A stretch of 64,000 bases of DNA, taken from the NCBI RefSeq assembly GCF_012927355.1, contig NZ_JABBGK010000003.1, positions 62,001 to 126,000 on the forward strand, read 5' to 3'. Below are positions 12,347 through 23,397 of the stretch, in pieces. The notes beneath the pieces were generated by a model. It saw only the letters and a program-made list of their open reading frames with translations, made no database searches and was not told the DNA's origin. How positions within the stretch are numbered: the stretch's first letter is position 1; each line of letters begins with the position of its first letter. The translations under genes were made by a program, and so were the position numbers. This DNA is from Rhizobium terricola. GTDB lineage: Bacteria > Pseudomonadota > Alphaproteobacteria > Rhizobiales > Rhizobiaceae.

Positions 12347-13006
12347 ATGAGCGTTGAGGAAAGATTGGCCGATATTCAGGCGCGGATAAAGAAGGCGGCG
12401 GTCGAGGCGAATCGTAAGCCGGATTCCGTGCAGCTCGTTGCCGTTTCCAAGACCTTCGACGCCGACGATGTTCGCCCGGTCATCGCTACCGGACAGCGTG
12501 TCTTCGGCGAAAACAGGGTCCAGGAAGCGCAGGGAAAATGGCCGGCGCTCAAGGCCGAGACCGATGGGCTGGAACTCCACCTGATCGGGCCGCTGCAATC
12601 GAACAAGGCTGCCGATGCGGTCGCGCTCTTCGACGTGATCGAGACTGTCGATCGCGAGAAAATCGCCCGTGCGCTTGCGGAGGAAGGGAAGCGCCAAGGC
12701 CGGGCGCCGCGCTTCTACGTTCAGGTGAACACCGGGCTCGAGCCCCAGAAGGCGGGTATCGCTCCGGATGATGTCGACGCCTTTGTGCGCCTGTGCCGGG
12801 ACGAGATCGGCTTGCCGGTGGAAGGGCTTATGTGTATTCCGCCGGCAGACGAAAACCCTGGTCCACACTTCGCATTGCTGGCCAGGATCGCGGCACGGAA
12901 CGGCCTCGAAAAGCTGTCCATGGGCATGTCGGGCGATTTTGAAACAGCCATTGCGTTCGGGGCGACGAGCGTGCGCGTCGGTTCCGCCATCTTCGGTTCA
13001 CGTTGA
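12347..13006 (+). CDS. yggS: YggS-family PLP homeostasis protein
   Basis: A single-domain pyridoxal-5'-phosphate-binding protein (PLPBP/PROSC family) that buffers PLP and affects amino-acid and vitamin B6 balance; no catalytic activity is established. It has 219 residues. The PLP lysine lies in LVAVSKTF (about 30-37). ENRVQEAQGKW (about 55-65), HLIGPLQSNKA and the C-terminal LSMGMSGDFETAIAFGATSVRVGSAIFG phosphate-binding loop (described by position) are all characteristic. It diverges from leuS and is followed 137 nt later by prpE. Confidence 0.93.
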   Translation: MSVEERLADIQARIKKAAVEANRKPDSVQLVAVSKTFDADDVRPVIATGQRVFGENRVQEAQGKWPALKAETDGLELHLIGPLQSNKAADAVALFDVIETVDREKIARALAEEGKRQGRAPRFYVQVNTGLEPQKAGIAPDDVDAFVRLCRDEIGLPVEGLMCIPPADENPGPHFALLARIAARNGLEKLSMGMSGDFETAIAFGATSVRVGSAIFGSR

Positions 13007-13143
13007 TACAACGTTTGCGTCTTACGTATCTCTCGATGTAATCATCGTGGGTATACCGCTTTGGTCTGGCTTTCCAGATCAAGGCCTGCTCCCTACTATT
13101 GCGACAAAATTTCAAAAGTCTCGCGTCGCATCGGGAGGAATTC

Positions 13144-15051
13144 ATGCAAGGCAAGTATTTGGAAACCTATCAGTCGTGGATGGGTAACCCTGAGGCATTC
13201 TGGAAGACCCAGGCAGATCGGCTCGACTGGTTCAAGCCTGCCGAAAAGGTCTTTGATCCCGAGGCGGGCGTTTATGGCCGCTGGTTTACCGGAGCAGAAA
13301 CCAATACCTGCCACAACTGCCTGGATCGCCACGTCGCGGCAGGTCGCGGCGAGCAGAAGGCGGTCATCTACGACAGCCCGATGACCGGTGCGAAGAAGAG
13401 CTACACCTTCTACGAGGTTCTTGCGGAAGTAACGGCGATTGCTGCGGTTCTCAAGAACCACGGAATCGGCAAGGGCGATCGGGTGATCATCTACATGCCG
13501 ATGATCCCGGAAGCGGTGTTCTCCATGCTCGCCTGCGCCCGTATAGGCGCGGTGCATTCGGTCGTCTTCGGCGGCTTCGCCGCGCATGAGCTTGCGACCC
13601 GCATCGACGACTGCAACGCCAAGGCCGTGATCAGTGCGAGCTGTGGTCTCGAACCTGGACGCATCGTTCCCTACAAGCCACTGCTCGACCACGCGGTGGA
13701 CATGGCAAAGGTGAAGCCGGAATACTGCTTCGTCCTTCAGCGCGACGAACTGCATGCGCCGCTGCGATACGAACACGGCGACGTCGACTTGGCCCAAGCG
13801 GTCGAGGTCGAACGCGTCAACGGAACTGCGGTAGCCTGTGAACCGGTCGCGGCGACCGACCCACTCTACGTGCTCTACACGTCGGGCACGACCGGTCAGC
13901 CGAAGGGCGTCGTTCGCGACAACGGCGGCCATATGGTGGCGCTCGCCTGGACCATGGAAAACATCTACGGCGTGAAGCCCGGCGAAGTCTTCTGGGCAGC
14001 CTCCGACATCGGCTGGGTCGTCGGGCACTCCTACATCGTCTATGGTCCCCTGCTCGCCGGCAACACGACGATCATCTTCGAGGGCAAGCCGGTCGGGACG
14101 CCGGATGCCGGAACCTTCTGGCGGGTGGTTGCCGATCACGACGTCAAAGCGCTCTTCACCGCGCCGACGGCTTTCCGTGCGATTCGCCGTGATGATCCGG
14201 ATGGCGATTTTGTTCGCAAATATGATATCTCCGGCTTGCGCGCGCTCTTCCTCGCCGGCGAACGCGCCGATCCCGAGACGATCAAGTGGGCCGAGAAGAT
14301 GCTCAAGGTTCCGGTCATCGACCATTGGTGGCAGACCGAAACCGGCTGGCCGATCGCAGCCAATCCGGCAGGCCTCGGCCTTCTTCCGGTCAAGTATGGC
14401 TCCCCGGCTGTGCCGATGCCCGGCTATGCGGTCGACGTGCTCGACGACGCCGGTCATCCGGTGCCGCGTGGGACACTCGGCAACATCGTCGTCAAGCTTC
14501 CGCTGCCGCCTGGGTGTCTCGTGACCTTCTGGAATGCCGACGAGCGCTTCCGCTCGTCCTGCCTCGAGGAGTTTCCCGGTTACTACAAGACGGCCGATGC
14601 CGGTATCGTTGACGAGGACGGGTATGTCTTCGTCATGGCGCGTACCGACGACATCATCAACTGCGCTGGACATCGTCTGTCGACCGGCGCGATGGAAGAA
14701 GTCTGCGCTATGCATCCGGATGTGGCCGAATGCGCGGTCATCGGCATCGCCGACGAGCTCAAGGGCCAGATCCCCTGCGGTTTCCTTGTGCTGAAGCACA
14801 ACGTCAACCGGGACTTCTCCGCCATCCAGCGCGAAGTGGTTCAGCTGGTGCGCGACGAAATCGGTCCGGTCGCGGCGTTCAAGACGGTGATGAAGGTCGA
14901 GCGCCTTCCAAAGACCCGCTCCGGCAAGATCCTACGCGGCACCATGCAGAAGATCGCCGACGGCATGCCATGGAAGATGCCGGCGACAATCGATGATCCG
15001 GCAATCCTTGATGAGATCACCGACGTTCTCAAGAAGCACGGTCACGGCTGA
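13144..15051 (+). CDS. prpE: Propionyl-CoA synthetase (AMP-forming)
   Basis: Activates propionate (or another short acid) to its CoA thioester via an acyl-adenylate; 635 residues. The start MQGKYLETYQSWM is set by GGGAGGAATTC just upstream of ATG 13144, although the frame is open to 13099. The AMP-binding P-loop YTSGTTGQPKGVVRD is at about 243-257, the WWQTETGWP motif near 397, and the catalytic/acetylatable Lys in KTRSGKILRG near 592. The opening GNPEAFWKTQADRLDWFKP and DNGGH after the P-loop fit PrpE rather than Acs. A second, acetate-type ligase (acsA) lies 1.2 kb downstream. Confidence 0.88.
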   Translation: MQGKYLETYQSWMGNPEAFWKTQADRLDWFKPAEKVFDPEAGVYGRWFTGAETNTCHNCLDRHVAAGRGEQKAVIYDSPMTGAKKSYTFYEVLAEVTAIAAVLKNHGIGKGDRVIIYMPMIPEAVFSMLACARIGAVHSVVFGGFAAHELATRIDDCNAKAVISASCGLEPGRIVPYKPLLDHAVDMAKVKPEYCFVLQRDELHAPLRYEHGDVDLAQAVEVERVNGTAVACEPVAATDPLYVLYTSGTTGQPKGVVRDNGGHMVALAWTMENIYGVKPGEVFWAASDIGWVVGHSYIVYGPLLAGNTTIIFEGKPVGTPDAGTFWRVVADHDVKALFTAPTAFRAIRRDDPDGDFVRKYDISGLRALFLAGERADPETIKWAEKMLKVPVIDHWWQTETGWPIAANPAGLGLLPVKYGSPAVPMPGYAVDVLDDAGHPVPRGTLGNIVVKLPLPPGCLVTFWNADERFRSSCLEEFPGYYKTADAGIVDEDGYVFVMARTDDIINCAGHRLSTGAMEEVCAMHPDVAECAVIGIADELKGQIPCGFLVLKHNVNRDFSAIQREVVQLVRDEIGPVAAFKTVMKVERLPKTRSGKILRGTMQKIADGMPWKMPATIDDPAILDEITDVLKKHGHG

Positions 15052-15067
15052 GGACAATCAAGAATCC

Positions 15068-15115
15068 GGGAAACCGTGCGGCGAAGCGGGACGCTACTTC
15101 GCCGCATGGTTTCTC
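15068..15115. terminator. Long imperfect hairpin downstream of prpE
   Basis: GAAACCGTGCGGCGAAG (15070-15086) pairs with CTTCGCCGCATGGTTTC (15097-15113), 17 pairs with one G-U and a 10-nt loop, extended by a G-U and a G-C at the base. There is no U-tract. It lies 16 nt after the prpE stop, so it may protect or terminate the prpE mRNA, or be a copy of a dispersed palindromic repeat. Confidence 0.5.
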
Positions 15116-15212
15116 GCTGTGACCAAAGATTTCCGTGTGTCAGCCCCTCGCCCTATGTAGAGCGCCGTAACTGCGGTCTCGCCTATTGATCACGATGCCG
15201 AACCCCGTCACG

Positions 15213-15243
15213 AAAAACCCCGGAGGGCAGGCCCTCCGGGGTT
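15213..15243 (-). terminator. Rho-independent terminator of trcR
   Basis: AACCCCGGAGGGC and GCCCTCCGGGGTT form a 13-bp GC-rich stem (15216-15228 with 15231-15243; the inner pair opens to give a 4-nt loop). Read on the minus strand it is followed by a run of five T, 30 nt after the trcR stop. Confidence 0.85.
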
Positions 15244-15272
15244 CAAATGCGTGACTGATAACCGAAGCAGGA

Positions 15273-15974
15273 TCAGTAGCGATCGTCGTCTTCGTCCTGG
15301 TTGCGGTCGGACTTGAGCGACTGCAGCTTGGAGAAGACGGCGTTGACGTCGATTTCCTTCTCTTCCTCGCGTTCATAGCTGAAGCCGAGGTTCTCAGTTT
15401 CGTTTGCAGACTGCAGGGTCGCGCCGAGTTCGGCTGCGGTCGGCAGCGGTCGACCCTTCGAGGCCTTCTCGACTTCCATGTCCAGATCGATCTGGCTGCA
15501 GAGGCCGAGCGTGACTGGATCCATTGGCGTCAGGTTGGTCGAGTTCCAGTGCGTGCGATCGCGGATCTGCTCGATCGTCGACTTGGTCGTGCCGACGAGA
15601 CGCGAGATCTGGGCGTCCTTCAGTTCCGGATGGTTGCGCACCAGCCAGAGAATGGCGTTCGGGCGATCCTGGCGCTTGGAAACTGGCGTGTAGCGCGGGC
15701 CGCGGCGCTTGCTGTCGGGAACGCGAACCTTCGGCTCGGAGAGCTTGAGCTTGTGGTTCGGATCCTTCTCGGCGCGGGCGATCTCGTCGCGCGAAAGCTG
15801 GCCGGTGGCGATCGGATCGAGACCCTTGATGCCCTGAGCCGCTTCGCCGTCCGCGATCGCCTTCACCTCGAGCGGGTGGAGCTTGCAGAACTGCGCGATC
15901 TGGTCGAATGACAGCGCGGTATTGTCGACAAGCCATACGGCCGTCGCCTTTGGCATGAGCAATGTCTGGGCCAT
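15273..15974 (-). CDS. trcR: TrcR-family cell-cycle transcriptional regulator (DUF1013)
   Basis: A 233-residue protein of the DUF1013 family, conserved in alphaproteobacteria, whose characterised members are cell-cycle transcription regulators (TrcR). It has two helix-turn-helix-like segments. One is LSFDQIAQFCKLHPLEVKAIADG (described by position, about 22-44). The other is KDAQISRLVGTTKSTIEQIRDR (about 118-139). A basic linker lies between them and the C-terminus is acidic and disordered (EEEKEIDV, DEDDDRY). AAGGA lies upstream of ATG 15974. It has its own promoter-like sequence and terminator, so it is monocistronic between two acyl-CoA ligase genes on the other strand. Its targets cannot be inferred here. 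Confidence 0.85.
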   Translation of the reverse strand: MAQTLLMPKATAVWLVDNTALSFDQIAQFCKLHPLEVKAIADGEAAQGIKGLDPIATGQLSRDEIARAEKDPNHKLKLSEPKVRVPDSKRRGPRYTPVSKRQDRPNAILWLVRNHPELKDAQISRLVGTTKSTIEQIRDRTHWNSTNLTPMDPVTLGLCSQIDLDMEVEKASKGRPLPTAAELGATLQSANETENLGFSYEREEEKEIDVNAVFSKLQSLKSDRNQDEDDDRY

Positions 15975-16051
15975 GGAAACAATCCTTCTCTGCGTCCGCG
16001 CCGTGGGTCGCGGGCCGTGGTTTAAGCCACAATTTCTGGGAAATCACATGT

Positions 16052-16080
16052 CTTATACCCGCAATGTAGCGTAATTGCAA
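16052..16080 (-). promoter_or_regulatory. Sigma-70-type promoter for trcR
   Basis: On the minus strand TTGCAA (16080-16075), a 17-nt spacer, then TATAAG (16057-16052). The predicted start near 16045 gives about 70 nt of leader before ATG 15974. Both hexamers and the spacing are close to consensus. Confidence 0.55.
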
Positions 16081-16211
16081 TTCTTGAAGCCGCGAATGAC
16101 CTTTGTCTAATTGCTGTGTGCTTTTGAACTGCTATGAATGTTCGTCAGGGGTCACGGGAGGAGAACCTGCGACCCGACACATAATTGGCGCGTCAACATG
16201 AGGAGGTGTTC

Positions 16212-18164
<1,953 letters not shown>

Positions 18165-18190
18165 TCGCTTACTGTTTCAGAAGTCCCCCT

Positions 18191-18225
18191 TGAGCCCCTC
18201 TGCCTCGCGCATTGGGGCTCCTTTT
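18191..18225 (+). terminator. Rho-independent terminator of acsA
   Basis: GAGCCCC (18191-18197) pairs with GGGGCTC (18213-18219), followed by CTTTTT. It lies 27 nt after the acsA stop and abuts the end of the convergent nuclease-like gene. Confidence 0.85.
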
Positions 18226-18684
18226 TCATGAACAGCGCGGCGTCTTCTTGTGGCCGCCGCGATAAGGTTCGGCGAGCCCTTCGGCAAGCAGGGTGGTGGT
18301 GGGATCGCTGCCATCGGCCAGCCGGATGGCTGCGACCACCCGACCGTAATACTTGTCACCCGAAATATCGGTCAAAGACACGAGCGGCGAGGCGGCCAGA
18401 AGCTCGGAAAGCACCGCCTGGGCTTCAAGGGCGGCATGGCGCGTTGCCGGACAGTGCGATTTGAGTTCCGGCGCGTCTATGCCGCGCAGGCGCACATAGG
18501 TGGTCACACGATGACCCGGCCAGGGCATGGCGCTCACCATGACGGTGTCGCCGTCAATGACGCGAACCAGTTCTGCAGCGACCGGTCCGGCAATCCGCTC
18601 GGCGGCGTGGAGAGTACCTATTGTGCCGGGTGCACTGCTCAGGATGACAGCAAGGAATGCGCGCAGGAAGGGATGGGTTCGCAT
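18226..18684 (-). CDS. Secreted staphylococcal-nuclease-like (thermonuclease) domain protein
   Basis: A 152-residue protein from ATG 18684 (a TTG at 18717 would add 11 residues). It has an N-terminal signal peptide (MRTHPFLRAFLAVILSS...) and one SNase fold, AELVRVIDGDTVMV through YYGRVVAAIRLADG. The family's catalytic residues are present: Arg and Glu in VRLRGIDAPEL and Arg in YGRVVA. It is therefore predicted to be an exported Ca-dependent nuclease, although substrates of such short proteobacterial homologues are mostly untested. The tail HKKTPRCS holds an extra Cys that could pair with the Cys in KSHCPATR. It lies between acsA and an SDH assembly factor gene, with no functional link obvious. 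Confidence 0.8.
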   Translation of the reverse strand: MRTHPFLRAFLAVILSSAPGTIGTLHAAERIAGPVAAELVRVIDGDTVMVSAMPWPGHRVTTYVRLRGIDAPELKSHCPATRHAALEAQAVLSELLAASPLVSLTDISGDKYYGRVVAAIRLADGSDPTTTLLAEGLAEPYRGGHKKTPRCS

Positions 18685-18739
18685 GGATATGGAACATATT
18701 CCTATCAAGCGACGCAATCAATAGGCTTTTATTCAAGCC

Positions 18740-18970
18740 TCAAAAGTCGATGGCCCTGCCATTGATCTCCCAGTCGCCGAAACGCGCCGGATCGGCGCCG
18801 CCGCGGCCGCCGATTTCGGGCGCCGGTTGCTGTCGCTTCTCTGCGTTGCGACGTTCTTCCGCCTCGGCGAGCGCGCGCATTGCAGCCTCGCTCAACGGCC
18901 GGCGCGCCGGCTGAGGGACGTCAACTCCGGCATCCTGTGGCTGATTGTCATTGTCGGCGATGTCGCTCAT
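18740..18970 (-). CDS. DUF1674 / succinate dehydrogenase assembly factor 4-like protein
   Basis: A 76-residue protein recognisable by its C-terminus [20 protein letters not shown], the DUF1674 signature shared with mitochondrial SDHAF4. That protein chaperones flavinated SdhA before assembly with SdhB. The N-terminal half is charged and low in complexity, as in relatives. ATG 18970 is the family start; the much longer open frame upstream is a shadow of htpX on the opposite strand. It diverges from htpX across 117 nt. The function in bacteria is inferred from the eukaryotic homologue. Confidence 0.85.
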   Translation of the reverse strand: MSDIADNDNQPQDAGVDVPQPARRPLSEAAMRALAEAEERRNAEKRQQPAPEIGGRGGADPARFGDWEINGRAIDF

Positions 18971-18992
18971 GACCGATTCATTTCCGAAATCA

Positions 18993-19021
18993 TTGAAACT
19001 TTGCTCAGGCCTTTTACATCT
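18993..19021 (+). promoter_or_regulatory. Possible promoter of htpX, heat-shock-like
   Basis: TTGAAA (18993-18998), 17 nt, then ACATCT (19016-19021), about 66 nt upstream of ATG 19088. TTGAAA plus CAT-containing -10 resembles RpoH-type promoters, and HtpX is a heat-shock protease in other bacteria. Read by eye only. Confidence 0.35.
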
Positions 19022-19087
19022 AGTGCAGCCATGCGCGTCAACCAAGCTCTCATTGGCGTCCATGCGTCCAAAGACGGAGACAAAGAG

Positions 19088-20050
19088 ATGAACTTCATGC
19101 GTACCGCCATGTTGCTCGCCTTCATGACGGCACTTTTTATGGGTGTCGGTTACCTGATTGGCGGCCAGAGCGGGATGATGATCGCGTTCGTCGTCGCCGC
19201 GGGCATGAACTTCTTCTCCTACTGGAATTCCGATCGCATGGTGCTCCGCGCTTATCACGCGCAGGAGATCGATGAGAACAACGCCCCGGAATTCTTTGCG
19301 ACGATCCGCGACCTTTCGAAGAATGCCGGCTTGCCGATGCCGCGCGTCTATATCTTCGACAGTCCGCAGCCCAACGCCTTCGCCACGGGCCGCAATCCGC
19401 AGAATGCGGCGGTCGCCGCCTCGACCGGCCTGCTTCGTCGCCTGACACCGGAAGAGGTGGCCGGGGTCATGGCGCATGAACTCGCCCATATCGAGAACCG
19501 AGATACCTTGACGATGACGGTGACCGCCACGCTTGCCGGTGCGATCTCGATGCTCTCCAATTTCGCCTTCCTGTTCGGCGGCAGTCGCGACGACCGGAAC
19601 AACCCCTTCGGGTTCGTCGGCGTTTTGGTCGCGATGATCGTTGCGCCACTTGCCGCGATGCTCGTGCAGATGGCCATCAGCCGTACTCGCGAATATGCCG
19701 CCGACCGGCGCGGCGCCGAAATCTGCGGCAATCCCCGGTGGCTTGCCTCCGCTCTCCAGAAGATTGCCGGTGACGCTTCCCACGTCGAGAACCTCGATGC
19801 CGAGCGCAATCCCGCGACCGCGCACATGTTCATCATCAATCCGCTGTCTGGGCAGCGGATGGACAACCTGTTCTCGACCCACCCAAATACTGAAAACCGC
19901 GTCGCCGCCTTGCTCCAGATGTCGGAAAGTGGCTTTGGGGGATCGACGCGGCCGGCACCCGCTGATAATGCGCCCCGTAAATCGCGTTCCGTACCGAATA
20001 CCGGGTGGGGTCGCGGTGGCTCCGAACCACCTAAGGGACCATGGTCTTGA
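19088..20050 (+). CDS. htpX: Membrane zinc protease HtpX
   Basis: A 320-residue inner-membrane M48 metalloprotease that degrades misfolded membrane proteins with FtsH. Two N-terminal helices (about 5-40) precede the zinc site [10 protein letters not shown] (HExxH near 131-135). Two further helices follow (about 147-200), then the third zinc ligand in [13 protein letters not shown] 19088 has GGAGACAAAGAG upstream; the open frame before it is the shadow of the divergent gene. The protein has a Gly/Pro/Arg-rich tail after the catalytic core. It overlaps rsmB by 10 nt, a close and probably cotranscribed arrangement. Confidence 0.95.
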   Translation: MNFMRTAMLLAFMTALFMGVGYLIGGQSGMMIAFVVAAGMNFFSYWNSDRMVLRAYHAQEIDENNAPEFFATIRDLSKNAGLPMPRVYIFDSPQPNAFATGRNPQNAAVAASTGLLRRLTPEEVAGVMAHELAHIENRDTLTMTVTATLAGAISMLSNFAFLFGGSRDDRNNPFGFVGVLVAMIVAPLAAMLVQMAISRTREYAADRRGAEICGNPRWLASALQKIAGDASHVENLDAERNPATAHMFIINPLSGQRMDNLFSTHPNTENRVAALLQMSESGFGGSTRPAPADNAPRKSRSVPNTGWGRGGSEPPKGPWS

Positions 20051-21435
20051 ACGACGAGCGCAATCGGCGAAAACCTTCCGGCAAGAACCCCACGACAGGA
20101 CGCCCGGGCTCTGATCCGGCCCATCACGCAGCGCCGAAGCCCGGCTTCGAGGTTCGCAGCGCGGCAACAAAGATCCTGGCGGCGGTCATCGACAAGAAGA
20201 CCCCGCTCGACGGCATGCTCGACGCCGAACATGGCAACCCGGCCGTTCGCGGCCTTTCCGAAGCTGACCGCGCTCTCGTCAGGGCCATACTTCACAGCGC
20301 CCTGCGCCACCTGCCACGCATCGAGGCCATCATTGCCGGTCTGCTCGACACGCCGCTGCCCGATGGCGCTCGCTCGCTCCATCACCTGCTGGTCGTTGCG
20401 GCCGCGCAGATGCTCTACCTTGATGTCCCCGACCATTCGGCCGTCGATCTAGCCGTCGAACAGGCCAATCATGATCCCCGCAATCGCCGTTTCGCCAAGC
20501 TAACCAATGCCATCCTTCGCCGGATCGGGCGCGAAAAGGAGGCTCTGCTCGCTTCGGTCGCCGATCTCCCCTGCTTCCCGGATTGGTTCTTTGCGCGCAT
20601 GGTCGAGGTCTACGGACCGGAGGCTGCACGCGCGATCGCCGAAGCACAGATGCAGCCGGCAGCGATCGACGTGACGGTCAAGCAGGACACCGCGCTCTGG
20701 GCGGAGCGGCTCAACGGCAAGGTTCTGCCCACCGGCAGCCTGCGGCTCGAGCGTTTTCGGGGCACGATCCCCGAACTCCCGGGGTTCGACGAGGGCGCGT
20801 GGTGGGTACAGGATGCGGCCGCAGCACTTCCAGCCAGGCTCTTCGGTGACATTCGCGGCAAGCGTGTCGCCGATCTCTGCGCCGCGCCCGGTGGCAAGAC
20901 CGCGCAGCTGATCGCAATGGGTGCCGAGGTAACCGCCGTCGAGCAGTCCCGCTCGCGCCTGACCCGGCTTCAATCCAATCTCGCCCGGCTGGGCTTTGAG
21001 GCGACGTGTGTGCTTTCCAACCTGCTCGATTTCAAGCCGGACCAGCCCTTCGACGCCGTGCTTCTCGACGCGCCCTGCTCCTCCACCGGGACGACACGTC
21101 GCCATCCCGATGTGCTCTGGACGAAAGGGCCGGAGGACATTGCCAAGCTCGCCGAGCTTCAGGAAAAGCTGCTGCGTCACGCGCTGACACTGGTTCGCCC
21201 GGGCGGGCTGGTGGTCTTCTCCAACTGTTCGCTTGACCCGAGCGAGGGCGAGGAGATGATCGAGCGCGTTCTCGGCGGTGATGCGGGTCTTGAACGCGTC
21301 CCGGTCGATCCTGCGGACTGGACTGGCCTTGAAGATGCGGTCACCGTGCGCGGTGAAATCCGAACCACCCCGGCCATGCTTGCAACCGAAGGCGGCATTG
21401 ACGGATTCTATGCATGCGCAATCGCTAAGATTTAA
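20041..21435 (+). CDS. rsmB: 16S rRNA m5C967 methyltransferase RsmB (Sun/Fmu family)
   Basis: A 464-residue SAM-dependent RNA cytosine-5 methyltransferase. The N-terminal NusB-like RNA-binding domain (about 40-180) is followed by the catalytic domain with the SAM loop [13 protein letters not shown] (about 278-290). The PC motif [16 protein letters not shown] (about 343-358) and the second catalytic Cys in [13 protein letters not shown] (about 397) follow. The first 35 residues are basic and probably disordered. It begins inside the last 10 nt of htpX. The heparinase-like gene follows after 185 nt. Confidence 0.9.
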   Translation: MVLNDERNRRKPSGKNPTTGRPGSDPAHHAAPKPGFEVRSAATKILAAVIDKKTPLDGMLDAEHGNPAVRGLSEADRALVRAILHSALRHLPRIEAIIAGLLDTPLPDGARSLHHLLVVAAAQMLYLDVPDHSAVDLAVEQANHDPRNRRFAKLTNAILRRIGREKEALLASVADLPCFPDWFFARMVEVYGPEAARAIAEAQMQPAAIDVTVKQDTALWAERLNGKVLPTGSLRLERFRGTIPELPGFDEGAWWVQDAAAALPARLFGDIRGKRVADLCAAPGGKTAQLIAMGAEVTAVEQSRSRLTRLQSNLARLGFEATCVLSNLLDFKPDQPFDAVLLDAPCSSTGTTRRHPDVLWTKGPEDIAKLAELQEKLLRHALTLVRPGGLVVFSNCSLDPSEGEEMIERVLGGDAGLERVPVDPADWTGLEDAVTVRGEIRTTPAMLATEGGIDGFYACAIAKI

Positions 21436-21620
21436 CGGAATTTTCACTAAAATTGTTCGAATCTGAGGGAATACGCAATTGGCGGCTCGCAGATCGCGGG
21501 TTACGGCGATATGCGGAACGACTGCGCCTTGCCTTCAAGGCGGATAATGGTGCGGATCGAGGCACGCTCGACGCGTCCGGCGGGGATGTCGCCCGGGTTT
21601 CAGTGCGACAGCTTGGGAAG

Positions 21621-23300
21621 ATGATGCGACTGACGCAACGCCAGAAGCTGGTCTATCTGTACATGGCGGAAACTGGGCGAAGGGTTGTCCGCGCTTTCCG
21701 GCGCTTCCGTGTGCCCTCCTTCGGTCTGCCGGGCGTGGCTCCAGGCCGTCTCATCGTCGCGCCGACGGATCTGCGGGTGATCGATCCCTTCGTTGCCGAA
21801 GAGATCTTCGTGGGGCGTTTCCCGCTGGCAGGCCGCATTCTCGATGCAGGCAATCAGTCGCCCTTCGCGCTTGAACTTCCGTCCCATCATTTTGCCGTAC
21901 GTCTTCATTCCTTTGCCTGGTTGCGCCATATCCGTGCCGACAAGAGTGCTGCGGCCTGTGCCAACGCGCGCGCGATCGTCGACGACTGGATCGGGCTGCA
22001 CGGGTCGAGGATCGGCGGCGTCGCATGGGAAGCCGATGTCATTGCCCAGCGCATCATCGCCTGGCTCTCACATTCGACGGTCGTCTTGCATGAGGCCGAT
22101 GCCGGATTCTATCGCCGCTTCCTGACCAGCCTCGCCTATCAGGTGCGTTATCTTCGCCGCAATGCCGGACATTCTCCGGCCGGGTTTACCCGCCTTAGGG
22201 TGCGCATAGCGCTGGCGATGGCTTCGATCTCGATGGAAACGCGCGGGTCGACCATCCGTCGCAGTGCACGCGAACTCAATCGCGAGATCGACCGCCAGAT
22301 CCTGCCCGATGGTGGTCATGTGTCGCGCAATCCGCAATCCGCTGTCGAACTGTTGTTCGACCTTCTGCCGCTGCGGCAGACCTACATCAATCTCGGACAT
22401 GAAGTTCCGGCGAGGCTCATTCCTGCGATCGACCGGATGTATCCGGCGATCCGTTTCTTCCGCCATCAAAGTGGCGACCTTGCCCTTTTCAACGGTGCGA
22501 GTTCGACCCTTGCGAACGAATTGATGTCGGTTTTGCGCTACGACGAGACCGCCGGGCAACCCTTCAAGGCGCTGCCGCATTCTCAATATCATCGCATGGC
22601 GGCCGGCGGCGCAGTCGTGCTGGTTGACACCGGCGTGCCGCTCTCGTCCGACCTGTCCCGCACGGCCCATGCGGGGTGTCTGTCCTTCGAGCTCTCGTCC
22701 GGACGGCACCGGTTCATCGTCAACAGCGGGTCGCCCCGTTTTGCCGGCGACAAGCTCAGGCAACTGGCCCGCACCACGGCTGCTCATTCGACGGTCTGCA
22801 TCGGCACCTCATCCTCGGCACGCTTTTCGGAATCGGAGTATCTCGGACCTCTCATGGTTTCCGGCGTCTCCAAGGTCGATGTGTCGCGTCAGACCGGGCC
22901 GGACGGCAGCGACCGGCTCTGCGCCAGCCATGACGGTTATCTCGGCAAGTTCGGCCTGGTTCACGAGCGCGAGATCCGCATGAACGAAGCCGGCAACAAG
23001 ATCGCTGGAAGGGACCGTTTCCTTACGCCGGACGGCAATCCCGCGACCGAAGCGCCGGCCGAGGCTGCTGTCGCCCGGTTCCATGTCCATCCCTCGATCA
23101 CGCTCGAACGGATCGACGAACGCAAGGTGCGGATGACTGCCTCCGACGGTGAGAGCTGGACCTTCTCCACGCCGACGGGACAGCTCTTGATCGGCGAGGA
23201 CGTGTTTTTCGCCGACGTCTCGGGCGTGCGGCCGTCGCAACAGCTCGAACTTGCCTTCCAGGGCCCGGAAGTGCGCTGGTTTCTTGCCCATCACGCATAG
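21621..23300 (+). CDS. Heparinase II/III family protein
   Basis: About 559 residues from ATG 21621 (ATG 21624 adjacent; the open frame continues to 21453 but lacks family similarity). The N-terminal part is an alpha/alpha-toroid-like region (RHIRADKSAAACANARAIVDDWI..., HVSRNPQSAVELLFDLLPLRQTYI). The C-terminal beta-sandwich (LFNGASS, MAAGGAVVLVDTG, CLSFELSSGRHRFIVNSG) is typical of Hepar_II_III proteins. No signal peptide is seen. Such genes lie between rsmB and purH in many rhizobia. Substrate is unknown; polysaccharide lyase activity is only a family expectation. It is probably cotranscribed with neither neighbour with certainty. Confidence 0.8.
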   Translation: MMRLTQRQKLVYLYMAETGRRVVRAFRRFRVPSFGLPGVAPGRLIVAPTDLRVIDPFVAEEIFVGRFPLAGRILDAGNQSPFALELPSHHFAVRLHSFAWLRHIRADKSAAACANARAIVDDWIGLHGSRIGGVAWEADVIAQRIIAWLSHSTVVLHEADAGFYRRFLTSLAYQVRYLRRNAGHSPAGFTRLRVRIALAMASISMETRGSTIRRSARELNREIDRQILPDGGHVSRNPQSAVELLFDLLPLRQTYINLGHEVPARLIPAIDRMYPAIRFFRHQSGDLALFNGASSTLANELMSVLRYDETAGQPFKALPHSQYHRMAAGGAVVLVDTGVPLSSDLSRTAHAGCLSFELSSGRHRFIVNSGSPRFAGDKLRQLARTTAAHSTVCIGTSSSARFSESEYLGPLMVSGVSKVDVSRQTGPDGSDRLCASHDGYLGKFGLVHEREIRMNEAGNKIAGRDRFLTPDGNPATEAPAEAAVARFHVHPSITLERIDERKVRMTASDGESWTFSTPTGQLLIGEDVFFADVSGVRPSQQLELAFQGPEVRWFLAHHA

Positions 23301-23336
23301 AATGGTTCCCTCCGGGGGTAAGCTGTGCTAGGCGGC

Positions 23337-23361
23337 GGCATCGCGCACGCGATGTCCTTTT
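23337..23361 (+). terminator. Hairpin between the heparinase-like gene and purH
   Basis: GGCATCGCG (23337-23345) and CGCGATGTC (23348-23356) form an 8-9 bp stem with one G-U, followed by CTTTT. It lies 37 nt after the upstream stop and 37 nt before purH, so it could terminate the upstream gene or act in the purH leader. Confidence 0.42.
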
Positions 23362-23397
23362 CCCCGGCAGCGCGGCAGTTCAGATCGGAGCAGAACC

